62,000 nucleotides of DNA from Diphasiastrum complanatum. Taxonomy: Eukaryota; Streptophyta; Lycopodiopsida; Lycopodiales; Lycopodiaceae. The position numbers and the translations under genes were made by a program. Numbering within the stretch: the first letter of the stretch is position 1; every line of letters starts with the position of its first letter. This document shows positions 24,549-39,500 of the stretch, piece after piece. The stretch is from the NCBI GenBank assembly GCA_029204225.1, contig CM055095.1:71091957-71153956 (forward strand). Reading direction: 5' to 3'. The notes under the pieces are model-generated. The model made no database searches. It worked only from the letters and a program-made list of their open reading frames with translations, and had not been told where the DNA came from.

Positions 24549-27500
24549 AGACGTTAATAAAGCTTTCTTTTGTTCTTTCTTTCTCTCCCCCCCCCGCATA
24601 GAAGGCCCTTTCGGTCTTGATCGGACTCTTTCCCATCAAGTCAGAATCTGGTTCAAACCGGCAGCGTTCGATTTGTGTATTCGAGAAGTTCGAATAGTGG
24701 TTCATGGAATCTTTGTGAGTTAGAGAATTGGGTCATTAAGCTTGAGACCTAGTTCTCCCTATTTCCTAAGTTAAATATTATCGTATCTAGCTTGTTGCTT
24801 TACATCTCGATGGTCGACAGTGCTGCACTCATTTTCATGATCCTTCTCGTTAGGCTTTACATGATTGGATTGCCTTTTGTTGTGATTCATGCCTAGCTAT
24901 GATTGATCCATAGAGGCTTGTACAATAGTGAGATTTTTTCTGGAGTTTATAGCATGTTGGTGATTTGGTGACCTACTCGACCCGTTTTATGAAGCTTTCT
25001 TATCTTTTTTTTTCAATATTTAGTAGGATGAGCTTATAATTAGTAATCCCTGGCTTACGTGGGCCTTTACAGTATGATATCTCACCCATTTCCAGATTTG
25101 TCACTTGCTTCCACACTCCAACATAAGTATCCAAAGCAGTCTTCTCCTTCCATTGTACGGCCTTTTGGGGACTTCTTGACACACTTTGTTCCTAACCATT
25201 CTTCATTCTCAGTCCCTTCCCAAAGTGCTCGAGGTTTTTCATCTTCTTGGCCTGCTTTTATCACTCAAGTCCCTCCTATTGAATTTGCTGAAGTGTGCAA
25301 TAAGCACCTGTGTTTTTATTGTAAGAGCCATGACCATCTTGCTATCAGTACCCTGCTTCTGCTTACTTTCTCTTATGCCTCATGTTATTATGCTGGGAGA
25401 CCTCAAAAAGGCCTTGCTCTACATTGATCTGGATTACAGCAACATGCTTACTAGATAGGTTGCTGGCTTCTTTTTGTGGTAGCTCTTCTTTTTTATGAGT
25501 TGCGAGTTTTTGACGACAACTTCTTTGCCTTTGATCTTCCTCTTGGACTTTGATGGCTTCCTCTAGGATTACCCTTTTTGCACGCTACCTTGGGGCCCAT
25601 TGCCGGTCTCATTGTTTCTTTTGGATCTTTAGCATAGTTACTTGGTATAATATGTATTACTTGGGATCCTCCATGACAACCGTTGTGTCTTCCACAGCTG
25701 GTTGCTCCCATTTCTTGCTCCTAATGGATGGGGCTGGTTTTTGTGTGGGAAATTGTTTAAATGTCCATATAATGGTCATTGCAGGCATTGCTGATACATC
25801 AATACAGTGGCATCATTTACTTTTGTGTTGCTTCTGGTACTTGAAAAGCCTAGAAACACTTTTTCACAGGTTCCTAATTTTGGCCCTAATATTTGAATCT
25901 TCAATTCTTATCAAAGGGAGGTAGCTTTTGATTAGTATAATTAGCCACTAAGGCTCCTCATTTGGTAGCTTGGTATTCTGGAGGTCTCTCCTACGATTGA
26001 TCAGGTAAAGCATTAGTCTCAGGCATCTATGATATTCATGTTATATTCTCAGGTAGAGAACCTTATTTGCTATCTTTTATGTCTATTGTTCATCGTGTGA
26101 TGCCATATCTGTGGTGTGTGTGCACATAACTATGTCGTTGTAGTTGTCTAATCAAAAGCTCTCTTATACATATTGCAGAAATTGAATTGGCAGAACGAGA
26201 TTCTGAAGTGCAAACTCTTGGTCGCCAATTTAAGATTGCAGCGGGGGAGCTTATCACTACGCTTGAGCAGGTAACTCGATTCTTATGTATGTAGTTAGGT
26301 TTGAGTGAACGTGAGTCTTTCAAGAAACCATCCCATACAAATCTCAATCTTGATGATGATGTTATTTAACCACGACATTTCTTCTAGAATACAGGTCTAT
26401 TGCTGCCTCAATGATCACAAGCATAGCAACAAATCAATAGGAAACTTTGCAACTGTATTTCAAAAGTGAATATGGAAGCTAGTTGATGGTTTAGATAACG
26501 CTTTTAAGATTGATTGCTTCATCTAAAAACTTTCGTTGAGAAGATTGTGCTTATGCTTCAAGTTGCATAATTGGAATTTTGATTTTCCTGTGAGGCTTGA
26601 AGCTTATCTATAGAAAGCTACTCATGCAAATCTTAATGATTGTAGTGGTTCAAGATATATTGCCGCCACGAAATTCTATTTCTAATATTGAAGGGCTTCG
26701 AGCCTGTGCACCAATACTTTCTCAAGGAAACTAAGCTTTGTGGATAGGCTTGAACCAGATGACCCTAAATGCCTGTATTTAGTTGATATACAAACGTTAT
26801 GGGATGTTTGCATGCTCATCTCCAGCTTCACTTGGTCATTCTTGAATGCTTACTTACCTTACGATTTTGGGTAGATTGTTCGCGCAAACAAAAGCTATGC
26901 ATGTGGTTGACACAATCAAGTTTACTTGCTTAAAAAGTTTATTCAAATATTATTTAAGTAAATAGTTGATAAAGGTTGTGTTGCCTTGGGGTTGTGAGTT
27001 GCTGCTGGTTGTGTAAATTACAAACAAAGTGTTCATTTGCCACATATTTTATGGATGTGAGATTGGCCTAGGGATGCATATATTGTTGCATACTACTTTC
27101 CTTCGGGGCTGTTTACCTTGGCGGAGTGTCTATGTTTCCTATATGAGGATCTTTTGTCAGATATTATATCTTATTAGGAGAGAGGACATATTTTACTTTT
27201 GAGCGATTATAATTTCTAGACAAGGATGTGTTAGATTGATATTCATGATGTGGAGGTGGATCGTCTTGTTTCTTCTTCATTTGGTTGAATCTCATGAGTT
27301 GGTTATGCAATGGCATAGCTAGATGGCCTGGTTCTTGTGGTTTCACTTGCCACCACACATTGGTGGTCATAGTGTTGTGGATTATCTCATGGGGTCACTA
27401 TCTCTTGCTCCTTTTATATTTGATTTCACCATCTCTCCCACTACACTTTGTAGGTCATTGCACATTCTTCTATATAACAAATATCTCCTCTCCTTGCTCC

Positions 27501-30500
27501 ATCATGTACCATTTGATACCCCTTAGAAACCCAAGCCAGTCTCTTAACAACTATGATCCATACTATTGCTTCTCTTGCCTTGCCTTCCAAACACTATAAA
27601 CCCAAATCTAGATCCTAACATTGTTGTCCTTGCAACACCTGGTATGATGAGGAATGCAGATGTCTACCCGTCAAGATGTTTGAGTCTTTTTTGTTAAAGT
27701 AAGTGAAATAGGTTCATAAACTAGTCAAACAAAGATTATTAAGTGATGGAGATTGCACAAAAGTCTTAAGCTAAACATTCAATGACTTTACATGAACATA
27801 AAATCACTAAACTAGCTTGTCTTGGCAAGGGCTCCACTTGGCACATAGAAATGGCTTCAAACTTGGCCTTTGCCTCGATGGTGCAACAAACATATGAAAC
27901 CTGCATATGAGTGTAGCTTCCAAACAATAGTGCATAGGGGTAGAACAAAGCTATAGTGCATATAGGAAACACCACATATAAACAATGTCTTGGAGAGGAA
28001 GAAAAATTGAGTTCTTGATAGAGATTATGAGGAGTACAAAGAAATATTTAGTGCTGAATTTTTAAGGCCCAAACTCTTCTTACATCTCTGAACCTACCAT
28101 CAAAACCCTAAACTCATATATCAACTTTGACTTTGCTTCATACAAGTGGTGGGTCCCACTAGGTACCAAGAAAATGCTTTATTGGGACCCGATTTTTTCT
28201 CCATCACTCAACATGATACAAATTGATGTTAAGGACTATTTTTTTTGTGTTCAAATGATAAACATATAACCTATTTGACATTTCTATTAGTTAACTTAAG
28301 GGGTTGCAACAATTTCTGTTGATGTGGCCTAAAAGCAATCAAACCAAATGTGTGTACATGTTAACGCTCCTCCTCACAATTTAGCTCGATTTAAACTTCA
28401 ACATAGACTTGCATACAATGCCAAGGGTTGATCTAACCTTGATAAAAGCAGCCCTATGAAGAGGCTTGGTAAGAGTATCAACAAGGCATTCACTTGTGGG
28501 AACATGCCCATTTGAGATCTTTTTAGATTGCACCTTTCTCTTTCAAAATGGTGTGCAATTTTGATGTGTTTGCTTCTTGCATAGAAGATAGGGTTATAGA
28601 TGCAAGACTTTGGGCTAAAATGCTGTCACAAAAGATATGGGACGTCCTTTGATTTGATCACCCTTAGCCCCACAAGCAACCTTTTGATCCCCTTAAGATT
28701 TTGATCTTGTGATCATGATGCCTCTTAAAAAGTCTTAAACTTTACATTCAAATTTTTTTGACTCATAAGGAAGAAGGTACACTCAACAACATCTTGAATA
28801 TCATCAATGACGATTACAAACATGACAAAAACTCCTAAACTTTACTGCTAGAGAAATGCACATCCGGATTTATAAACTCAAGAACATGAGAAAATCTAGT
28901 GATGGAGTTGGAGAAAGGTACCTTGTGTGCCTGTAGTAACATATAGATACATTACATGCCTATTGTTGGGAGAGGGGATCAGAGGTCAATGTAAAGAAGA
29001 CCAAAATTATGGTCTTTAATACATCTTGATTGTGTGTGCATAGGTTTTGTCTGTTTGAAACTTTGATTACTCCCGCTGCATTGCATGCAGCGGAGGCTTT
29101 CGTACTGGACTTGCAAATTTTGATTGGGATAGGTTTTCACATATACAGGTTCCCATGCTGTCACAAATGTTGTTTGGCAACCCCTCCATTCCGTGGCCAA
29201 GTTGCCTTGCTTCCTATCGTGTTGGAAGCTATGATATGACTGATCATTTTTAAATAGAGAGGGTCACCACATTTGGAGTATCCAGGTAGCAGGTATCTTT
29301 GGCTATGCTGGACATCATCTAAAGAGCTCCACGAGCAAGGATGCCACTTATTCTGGTATTACCAGGCATCATCTCTTCTTGCATCAGTTGGCATTTCTAT
29401 ATCACACCTTCCGAAGGACATCCACTCCTATATTCAGCAGTTTATTCATAGATCATATGTTTAGAGACTTTAGAGTGCTTGGTTGGGCCTTTAAAGGGTC
29501 AAACTACTAGACTTTTATAGGACTCACTTCTTGGACATAGGAGCTAATGGAGACCCGATTTTGCCACTGTACTTGAACTCTGATTTGTCACACACTCTTC
29601 AATTCACGTTGGTACAGGTTGGAGCTTCGTCACAGCAGCTACAGGTAGATAGGGTGCTTCTAGGGGATTCTGCAATAAATAGGATTTGCCAGCTTTGTAC
29701 CATGGGTGAGGTTGAGAAGAAACAGCATTTATTTTTTGCTACCCTATCTACTACAAGATTATTAGTAGTTACTGTTGCCTGTCTGCTATGAGGTTTCAAA
29801 ATTCTCCATAAATTCTAGCAAAATTGTACTATGCACAGTTCTTGCAAGAAATTTTTTATACGCCTCTGTTTTTTAAGCTACATGTGGAGTTAAAAGTTCA
29901 TTCTATTGAAAATTCCTTTCTGGAAAACTTTGGTGTTTAGAGATTCGTAATTTGTCTTGACTTGTAAAAATGATAGTGTACTTCATGACATTTTGATGGT
30001 CGGCTTATTGACATGGAACTATGTTTGAATTTCAGAAGCAGAAGACTGTTGGCAGGACAAAGACATTGCTGGAGACAGCTCCTGCTCACAGGCTTGCAGA
30101 TATATTTGTTGCAAATTTTGAGGGTAGCTTTGATGAGCGATTGGCTATGTTGGATGCTGTTGACCTGAAGCGACGCCTGAGCAAGGCTACTGAGATTGTT
30201 ACGCGCCATTTGCAGGTTAAGTTTTTATTCCCTGAAATACTTTATAACCTATATCATGTTAAATTTCTGCTCCTACAACGTCTGCTTAACCTTTGTGACT
30301 CTAGTAACCAAGAAACCTCATATAAGTTCCCTATTAACAAGTTTTTTTTGTTGAATTTATGTTTCTTTTAAGACTTTGAAAGTTGTTGAGAAGATCTCTC
30401 AGAAGGTCGAAGGACAGCTTTCAAAGTCACAGAAGGAGTATCTGTTACGTCAGCAGGTATAAACAGTATTTTTTTTTCTGCATCATCCTTCTCACCAGCT

Positions 30501-33500
30501 TCTTACTCGCTTTGCTCAATACTCTATTTACATACTAGGACTTTGTCGCTATTTGAGTTAACAGAGTTATCAGTAGATTAGGGTTTGGTGCTCTATTTTT
30601 TCACTCATGAAATGAGACTCTCTTACATTATTTTGAAGTTATCAAAGGATAGCACAGATAGCTAGATAGCTAGGTCTTTTTCCCTCCTGTGTTGGACTAA
30701 TGTATTCCATGCCATGTTACAACGTTTACATTCCATTGTTACGATTTTTGGTTCAACAACCCAAATACCTCGGGTGTTGAACCACAGAGGTAAAGAAAGG
30801 CCTTAGTTCACGAGATCCTTTAGTTTTTCATGAGGCAAGGTGACTTATTGAGAATAAGAACCACATTCACATGTTTACTTTAGCACAAATTCCAAGGAGA
30901 GGGTGCCAACTTTTTCTTTGAAGGTGAAAGTATCTCCTTCCATATAGCCACAGCCTTCTTCACAAAATTGTGTGTAAAGAGTGTTTACCTACGAGCGTAA
31001 ATTCCCTTTATCTTGTGGGCACTAGTATTGTGCTAATCTTCTTTTTTATGTTGTCTATTGATCTTTCTTACCTACTGGTCTCAAACCTAACATGCCCCTG
31101 AACAGACTGATCAGAGGGCCAATGAACTATAAGCTATGCTATTGAGCAGTAACTTTGGTTAGGTGTCAAGCCAAGCTGGTTAGATGTCACAATTAGTGAC
31201 CTGGTGACCCCGTCTAGCAAGCCACCAGAGGTGCTGATTAAGGATAGTTGTTAGGGGTTGGCTGTTAGGACTGGAGTTAGCAGGGTCATCACTGGGGCTT
31301 GCAGATAAGTAGATGGGGCCCTCTGTCCTGGAATATAGTGCTTTCTAGTGAAGCACGCTTTTTAGGACTTAGTTTTTATTTTGCTGATTCAGCCTAACAA
31401 GCCTGGCAGAATCAGTCTGGCTCCCGGACATGGGTCCCGGGAGCCGTCCCGGCGGCAGAATCAACTTGCTTCCTGACTAGGCCATGACTCGAGCTCCAGA
31501 GCTAGCTCATGACTTTGTGACTACTTGACTGGCTCACCACAGGTCGGAGGCTCAGTTCTTGACGTTCTAACTTGCTCTGGGACTTTAGGGAGCGTCACCT
31601 CTTAGAGTCTTACAGGGCACGCTGGGTGCACCCGAGTCAGCTTTACAACAGCGAGCTCCAACCAAGTCTCAGCCTCCCTTGCTGGAATGTTAGTTGCTAC
31701 CTCAAGTAATCTTTACGTACAGAAATTTCGAGAATCCTTATGTAATTATGGTGAAGGAAACAATGGCTAAAGAAGACAAATTCATCCTTCTGTTTCCAAA
31801 TTTGGGCTGCACCATAGAGAGCATTTGAAAGCAAGAAGATGGGCTAGGCCAAAATTTGAAGGCTCTTCACCATGTAAAATCCACGGAAAGCAGAAAGATG
31901 GTGTTGGCCAACATTCGAGAAAAGTGTTCAGAAATCTTATGCCCCAAGTAGGACAATTCCTTAGCCAAAAAGTCACACTTACACTCCTTGCCAAAGAGCT
32001 TTTCCCTTCTTAAGATGTCCAAGACAATCCTAAGCACAAATACTGATAATGAAGATGCAAAGTGACTGGTAGAGGCTATGTATAGCCTTCTAGAGTTCTC
32101 CGCCCCATTGTAGAAGTTTCTAGGTGCCTGCTTCTAGAAGGTCTAAAATACACTTTCAACTAGAAGTCTCCCAAAAGCAGGCCCTTCCGGAGTTTCTATG
32201 TCCCACTAGATGGTGGGTCCCTAGGGCCATAATAACTTAGATAACCCAAGCTGGACACAAAGCCCCAAGTGTCGATACATCGTCAGCCATGCTTACCTCT
32301 TTATATAAGTCTTCGTCAACTTAGAACATATCCTACAATGTCATGCTGGAAACCTTATGATTGGTTAGTAGTAACTAGTGTCCAAGCTTGATCTTGCGTT
32401 GTTAAAACATTAATATGCTCCCCATTATCTCCTGATAGTACATCGTTTCCACTAAGGTTGACATCAATTTAAGGCCATATACCATGCACAGGGGTCTATA
32501 TTGACCATGGGCCCAAACTGTTTGGAAGGATTCAAAGGAGATTTTTAACTTCATACATGGGAGTAAAAAAACAATGCCAAGGCCCAATACTTTACTTTGG
32601 CTGAAATAATTGTAACAGAAGACATTTTTAATGAGATTATAAGGAAGTTTTTGTGTTGACATGAGGAAATGACATTAAGCAAACCTTCAAGCTCCTTTAC
32701 TTGCTTGTCCGGACGATTTGAAGCTATTTTCTAAGAAATATCGTTGCTTTGGCTATCTAAATGGAAGACCACATCAATTTGCTTAACTAAAGGCTATACA
32801 CTAGGCGATGCTAATCCATAACCTTGGAATAGAATGAAAGGTTTTAATATGCCTAGGCCATATGCAAGGTTGACTTTTTGGGTAATGTTTTGAATTGTCT
32901 TGTAATTTTTTGGGTTAATCATGTTGTGAAATTGCTAGCAAAGCTCAAATTGTCCACTTTGACGTTGAATCTTCCAATGTTTCTTTGATGACTTGAAAGT
33001 CCAATGCATATAAGCCAAGTGTTCAATTTCTCCATAGAAGCTGGATCTGGTGAATGTAAGAATAGGTTGATGGTTTTTTCACACATGTGAGGTGTAGTTA
33101 TGCAAGAGACTATCTAGAGAAAGCCAAAGTCGTTCTAGAAATTAAGACATGTACTTTGCCATTATGAAGTTTTTTCTATAGAGTTTTTAGGTTTAAACTA
33201 TTGGGATGATTCGTTGTTCTGCTAGAATTTAAAAAAAGGAAAATTAGAGTCATGTAGAAGTAGAAATTGAACAACACGCCTATGGATATCACTTATACTT
33301 GAAACTTTGGGCGTTAATTGTTGGGTAAGAATGATAGTTTATTAGGTGCAAGATAGGCAAAGAAGCAAGAGACTAGTAGGATTTCATTAGCTGGAACCCC
33401 TCGAGCTTCCTATCTACTTTCTGTTGCTTGTGTACTACTTTGAATGCTTCTTTTTGATGCTTGTCTGGACTTTTTTTCTTATTTGTAACATTAGAAAAGT

Positions 33501-36500
33501 TTGAGTCATTGTTTATGTTTTTGTTGCCTAGATGAAAGCCATCAAGGAAGAGCTAGGAGATAATGATGAAGATGAGGATGATATTGTTGCATTAGAAAAA
33601 AAAATGCAAAGCGCAGGAATGCCAGCTAATGTTTGGAAACATGCTCAAAGAGAGCTAAGGTAAATTGTCGCCTTTTGAGTTACACTTAAAAGACTAGCAG
33701 CAGACTTGCTTCAAATTGGGACAATGTAGAGTAATTTTGCTATAAACTTTGAGCCCTCAAAGCTGCACTTAACAATGATTCACAATATAATGTTTCGCTA
33801 TGTGATACTATATAAGTAAAAATCTCCATTAAAAATATTTACCTTGCTATTGCTGATCTATCATTTGAATACAATGACTTACAATCTATAAATGAAGTTT
33901 TTTCAGCTGAATTAACATAAAGGTAGTCCCATAGATTTTGCAATTTAACATCTTAATTGTTGGCGATGTTACGAAGTACTATTATCACTAGGATGTGCCA
34001 TAGTGAGGAACAATACATATTGTACGAGATTTTTTGTCAATTCCTTATACTGTTTCCATATAGTCTTTGACAACGAGTTGTAGGTGATCAAACAAGTTGT
34101 TGAAAGGCTTGAAGATTATTCAGGTAGAACATGTATTAGAGTGATGCCTCGTAAACTTTGTATTATTATTCAAAATTAAACTTCTACATTAGGTAAAAGT
34201 CAAGCTTTGTGATGGGACAAAATGTGTTTCTTCTATAGCTCTCCATGTTATTGTTCTCAATACAAAAATGTGCATAGTAGCCCAAATCAAGTGTCGAAGA
34301 GTAAGGTGATCCTAATACATGACGACGTTTCACTTGTTTTTTAACATCTAATGCAATATGAAGGCTTTAGTAAAAGACATTTGTTTGAAATAGAGGAACT
34401 TCCCTCGTTCCCTTCCCTAATAACTATGTGTCATAGTCCTTGTGTAGTTGCCGCTCTGCTGTGAATCGGGATGAAATGTACATGTTTCGAGAATTGATCA
34501 ACCACCACCATACATGAGTCATGACTGAGTTGGTTACGAGGTAGGCCAATGACAAAGTCCATGGAAATGTCTGGCCACTGGCGATGAGGAATGGGCCAAC
34601 TTTGGAGCAAGCCAATGGACTTGGCACGAAAGTACTTATTATGGGCACATAAGGTACACTGATGGATAACAAGTGCGACTTCAGACTTCATGGATGGCCA
34701 ATAGAGAGATAAAGCATCAGCAGTGGTGTTCGAGGACAAGGTCGTTATAAGATATCAAATTGAAAAGACTGTAAAAATTGTAACCAACGATATTAACTGT
34801 CACTAAGGTCCCACTATGTGAAAAGATAACGGAGAGATTGATGATCAATAATAATGTCAAAAGAAACATGACAAAGATAATGACGCCATTTCTTAAGAGC
34901 TTAAACAATAGCTAGGAGCTCTTTCTCATGAATAGAGTACCGTTGCTCAGACTTCTTGCTTGCATGTGCTTCTTTTTTGTGACTGAAGCAAGGTCCAAAT
35001 TCAAGATAGATTGATTTTTTGTGTTCAGAATTTGTTCTCACATCTGTTGCTAGATTTCATAGGTTGGATCAACATCAGTGTTAGATCCTAGATTGATATA
35101 GCAAGCAACATCCTTTCAACTCCATTTTTATCATTACTATAATTTCTCATAGAGAAGATGTCTTCATCTGGTTCACATTTCTTGGAGCACAGTGAAGAGA
35201 TTAACATCTTCCAATTATTCAATGTGGAAGATCAGAATGAAATCATTATTGATTCTACATGATGTAATGGATATTGTGAGTGGAGCTGAAGAAGAACCTG
35301 CTACACCTAATGAAGCTGCAACATTTCACAAAAGAACCAGAATAGCCCTTCATTTTATAAAAATGAATGTAACCAATGAAGTGTTAAGAGAGATCAATAC
35401 ATGCACCACTGCCAAGGAAACTTGGGATACTCTAAAAAGAATCTATGAGATTAAGAATACTTCTAGATTGCTTACACTTAGAATCCAAATCTTTCTAAGT
35501 TATCAGAGAGTAGACGAGAGTGCTTCATCATATGTCATGAGAGTTAAGGACCTTCATCAAGAGTTAGTTGGTATTGGTGATGCTCTTAATAACACTGAAC
35601 TAGTTCAAGTAGTTCTAAATGGACTTAGAGATGAGTATGACAATATTGTGCAGACTTATGCTGTCAGGGAGGATCTTCCATCCTTGGAGACACTGCAAGG
35701 TGTTCTCATTGCTGAAGAAAGCAGGCAAGAGAACAAGATGCTGAGGATCAACAGACTTTCATTGAAAGATGGTGGAGATGACAAAGCACTCTTCATCAGA
35801 GACAAGTCAAGAGGCAAGGGCAAAGGACAACAACACTTCAAAAAGGACAAAGCCAAAGAAGGTGGTGAGGATCAATCCTCAGAAACTGCAACATCCAGTG
35901 GCAAGAAGAAGCTGTCAAAGATCAAGTGTTTTTTTTGTGGCAAGAAAGGACACTATGCATCAAACTGTTTCAAGAAGAAGAACCAATCTAAGCAAGCTAA
36001 GCTTACTAATGAGGATGAGTGTGAGGGTGTTGAGAGTGAAAGAGAGGATTCATTAATGATGTCTACTTTTTCATCTTTTCCTTTTAAGAATGAAGAAGTC
36101 TGGTGGATAAATAGTGGGGCTAGTTCTCATATGTCTAGTTCTAGGAACTCTTTAACTAATCTCATGCCTTATCTAGGTGCAAAAAGATCAACCTATACTG
36201 CTAATGATGTAGAGTGTAGGATTGAAGGAATATGTAGTATTCCACTACATGCATCATCATCAAAATCTTTTTGCTTACATGATGTACTGTATGTACCTAG
36301 ATTGACTAATAGTCTCATAAGTGTAGGACAATTGTTTGATAGTGGATTGGATGTCAAGTTTCAAGTTGACAAGTGTATAATCTCAAGAGAAAATGATGTT
36401 TTTGCTAGAGGATCTAGAATTGGTAAGTTGTACAAACTGGATTCTAGGGAGAGTGCTAACATTTCAGATATTGCTTATGAGACCAAGGTTCTATTGGAGG

Positions 36501-39500
36501 ATCTGTGGCATAAGAGATTGGGACATCCCAATTTCAAAGCCATGCAATCTATGGTCAAGGAAGGAAAAGCTGTTGGACTACCAAAGACACTGTCAAAGGA
36601 GCTTCTACCTTGTGAAGCTTGTGTGCAGGCAAAATCACACAGAAGGCCTTTTCCTAAATCAAGTATCAAGACAAAGCAACTATTTGAACTTGTGCACTCG
36701 GATGTTCATTTCTCATTAACTAAGAGCAAAGGAGGAGCAAATTGCTTTGTCTCTTTTGTAGATGATTATACAAGATATTCTTGGATCTATATGTTATCTT
36801 CTAAAGCCATGGTCTATGATGTTTTTCTTACTTTCAAAGCTTATGTGGAAAAACAGCTTCCTTTCAAGTTGAAAGCTTTGAGAAGTGATAGTGGAGGAGA
36901 ATACACCTCCAATAAGTTTAAAGACTTTTGTGAGAGAGAGGGTATTCAAAGAGAGTTTTCTTGTTTATATACTCCTCAACAAACTGGAGTTGCTGAGATA
37001 AAAAATAGAACTTTGTGTGAATGTGCAAAAGCCATTAGGCTAGAAGCTTCTCTGCCTAAAGAATTTTGGGGAGAGGAAGTTGCATGTGCAAACTATCTTT
37101 GTAATAGACTTCCAAATCTTGCAATAGGAGGAAAGACACCATTTGAGATGTTGTATAAAAGAAAGCCTAAGGTAGATCATCTTAGGATTTTTGGTTGTGT
37201 ATGCTTTGTGCATGTGCCTCTAGAAACTAGGAAGAAGGAAGATCCTAGTGCTGTAAAAGGAATTTTTGTAGGATATGCATCTACCAAAAAAGCATACAAA
37301 GTTTATTTACCCTCTACTGACAAGAATGTTGTTAGTAGAGATGTGATCTTCCATGAAGATCAGAAGTTTAACTTGGATGATGCACAGATCTAGGAGACTC
37401 ATGCAAGATCTACAATTATCAATCTTGATGCTGCTCAAGAAGAGGTGAGGCCGAGGCTTGAGGAGGAACAAATTCAAACTACCACACCCAAAAGATCTAC
37501 AAGAGCAAGATCTAAGCCAAGGAGACTCACATATGATGAAGGAAGGCAAGTGGAAGGTGAAACTTCCTATCATGCTCTCTTCATATCAAATGAAGAGCCT
37601 AAAGATGTCCAAGAAGCTCTTCAATCCAAGGAGTGGGTTGAAGCAATGACCCAAGAGTTTGAAGCCTTGATGTCAAACAAACATGGGAGCTTGTGGAGCC
37701 ACCAAACAACATGCATGTGATTGGATGTAAGTGGGTATTTAGAATCAAGTAACTTCTGATCAAACTGAGGTAAACACATGGCATAAGCAGAAACAACAGC
37801 ATGACAAAGGGTATCAAAGGCTGTCTAACAATCAAAACTCCGAGATTTCTTCAAGAGCACATGAAGAGGTTCGGCCATAGTGGCAAAATGTGAAATAGGA
37901 CGACGAAGGTGAGTAGCTAAACCCAAAAACATACAGACATGATGGATATCAGTAGGCATGGGCCAATCCTGAATAACCTGGACCTTACGAGGATCAAGAT
38001 GAATACGACCATCACAAATAAGAAAACCTAAAAAGTCTATCTCTAAAATAGCAAAAGAGCAGTAACCAGTTAGACATTTTAGCAAACGGCTGATGAGTAA
38101 CAAGTAACTGGAAAATAGAAGAAAGATGGGAAACATGCTCGGAAAGAGAAGAACTAAAAATGAGAATGTCATCAAAATAAACTAAAACACGACGACCAAG
38201 AAGCAGATGCATAATGACATTCTGAAACGTAGGTGGACCATTTGTAACACCAAAAGGAAGCACATGAAACTCATCAAGACCAAGGTGAGTACGAAAAGCT
38301 ATCTTATACTCATTAGAAGGGTGCATCCTAATTTGGTGGTATCTGGAACGAAGATCAACGTTGGAAAATATCTTGGAGGAACCAAGCTAATCAAAACAAT
38401 CATCCATATGAGGAGTGGGATATTGGTTCCGGATAGTCAACTTATTCAAGGCTTTATAGTCAATGCAAAGGCGTTTGGTCCCGTCTTTTTTAGCAACAAG
38501 GAGTACATGGGCACCAAAGGAACTATGACTAGGATCAATAAGGTTTTGACATAGAAGTGCAGAAACCTTATCATGCTCGACTCTAGAGATACGATAAGGA
38601 CGGGAAGGAGGAGTGGAACAAGGAAGCAAATTAATATGGTGGTTGACATCACGTAATGGTGGCAGAGACGTAGGTTCCGAAAAGACATGGGCATTGATGT
38701 AATAAATCAGAAATCACCTGAGGTATAAGGACCGATGTTGTTGTAGTAGAAGTAGCAACTGAAGCACACTGGACTCATAAAAGAGATACAAAAAGAGCTT
38801 TGGTAGGCTGCGCATAAACTGCTTCCCAGTAATCAGCTACTAATCCCCCTAGAAATCAATACCAACAAATGACATGTAAGAATGTAAGTGTTTGCTGAGT
38901 CAAATCCAATGTAACAACACCAAGTAAAGCAAACCAATCATCACCAAGGATGAGGTCATAACGCTCCATAGATATAATGTAGAAGTCCGCCTGCCCAATA
39001 AAATCTCATAGGATAGCTCCATAAAATGGTCAGTATAAAGGACTAAATCACTTGTATGAGAAAGGCTATGAAAAGTATCTTGTTGTCGACTCAACCACTG
39101 AGGATCAATCATAGCATGGCGGAGGTCATGGCAAAAAGTAGTCCACACATGCATCCCCTCTTGATCAAGCTCAGTACGGTAAACATGCCACCAAGTAGTA
39201 GCTCGTCCATCCAAATGTAAGGCAGCGACCTGGATCTTCTGGACGTCAGTCTTGGAGTAAATTAGGTAATAAGTCTCCAACTTAGAGAAAACCAATTCTC
39301 TAATAGATTTTCATCAGAGGAACCAGAATGGGTCGGAAGCTGGATCTTATCACGGAAGTCACGAGCGTAGTGTGGCTCGGGACCAACATGACGAGGAAAT
39401 GGGTAAAATCCAGGCAGGAGGCATAGGAATGATAGGACTACCAAAAGGAGAGAAGGTGATGAAGTAGCACCAAAGTTAGGTAAAGATGTCATGGGGGCCT

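Larger units (their letters stand above)
10402..26178 (+). other. LON2 intron 4 (15.8 kb), nested transposons
   Basis: The longest intron. Contents in order: (GA)29 at 10778-10836, LINE 3'-end scrap (11230-11840), antisense gypsy remnant (12327-13187 and 21327-22705) split by a hAT derivative (13187-21326), itself split by a young chromovirus (14266-20491), LINE pieces (22705-24420), (CT)n, and a weak gag-like piece (25059-25460). Between these, 11920-12326, 24600-25050 and 25460-26178 show nothing recognisable. Confidence 0.85.
26271..30035 (+). other. LON2 intron 5 with copia and LINE scraps
   Basis: 3765-bp intron. 26271-27700 shows nothing recognisable. 27700-28720 looks like the 3' end of a minus-strand copia, and 28960-29790 a plus-strand LINE piece (both listed). 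Confidence 0.7.
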
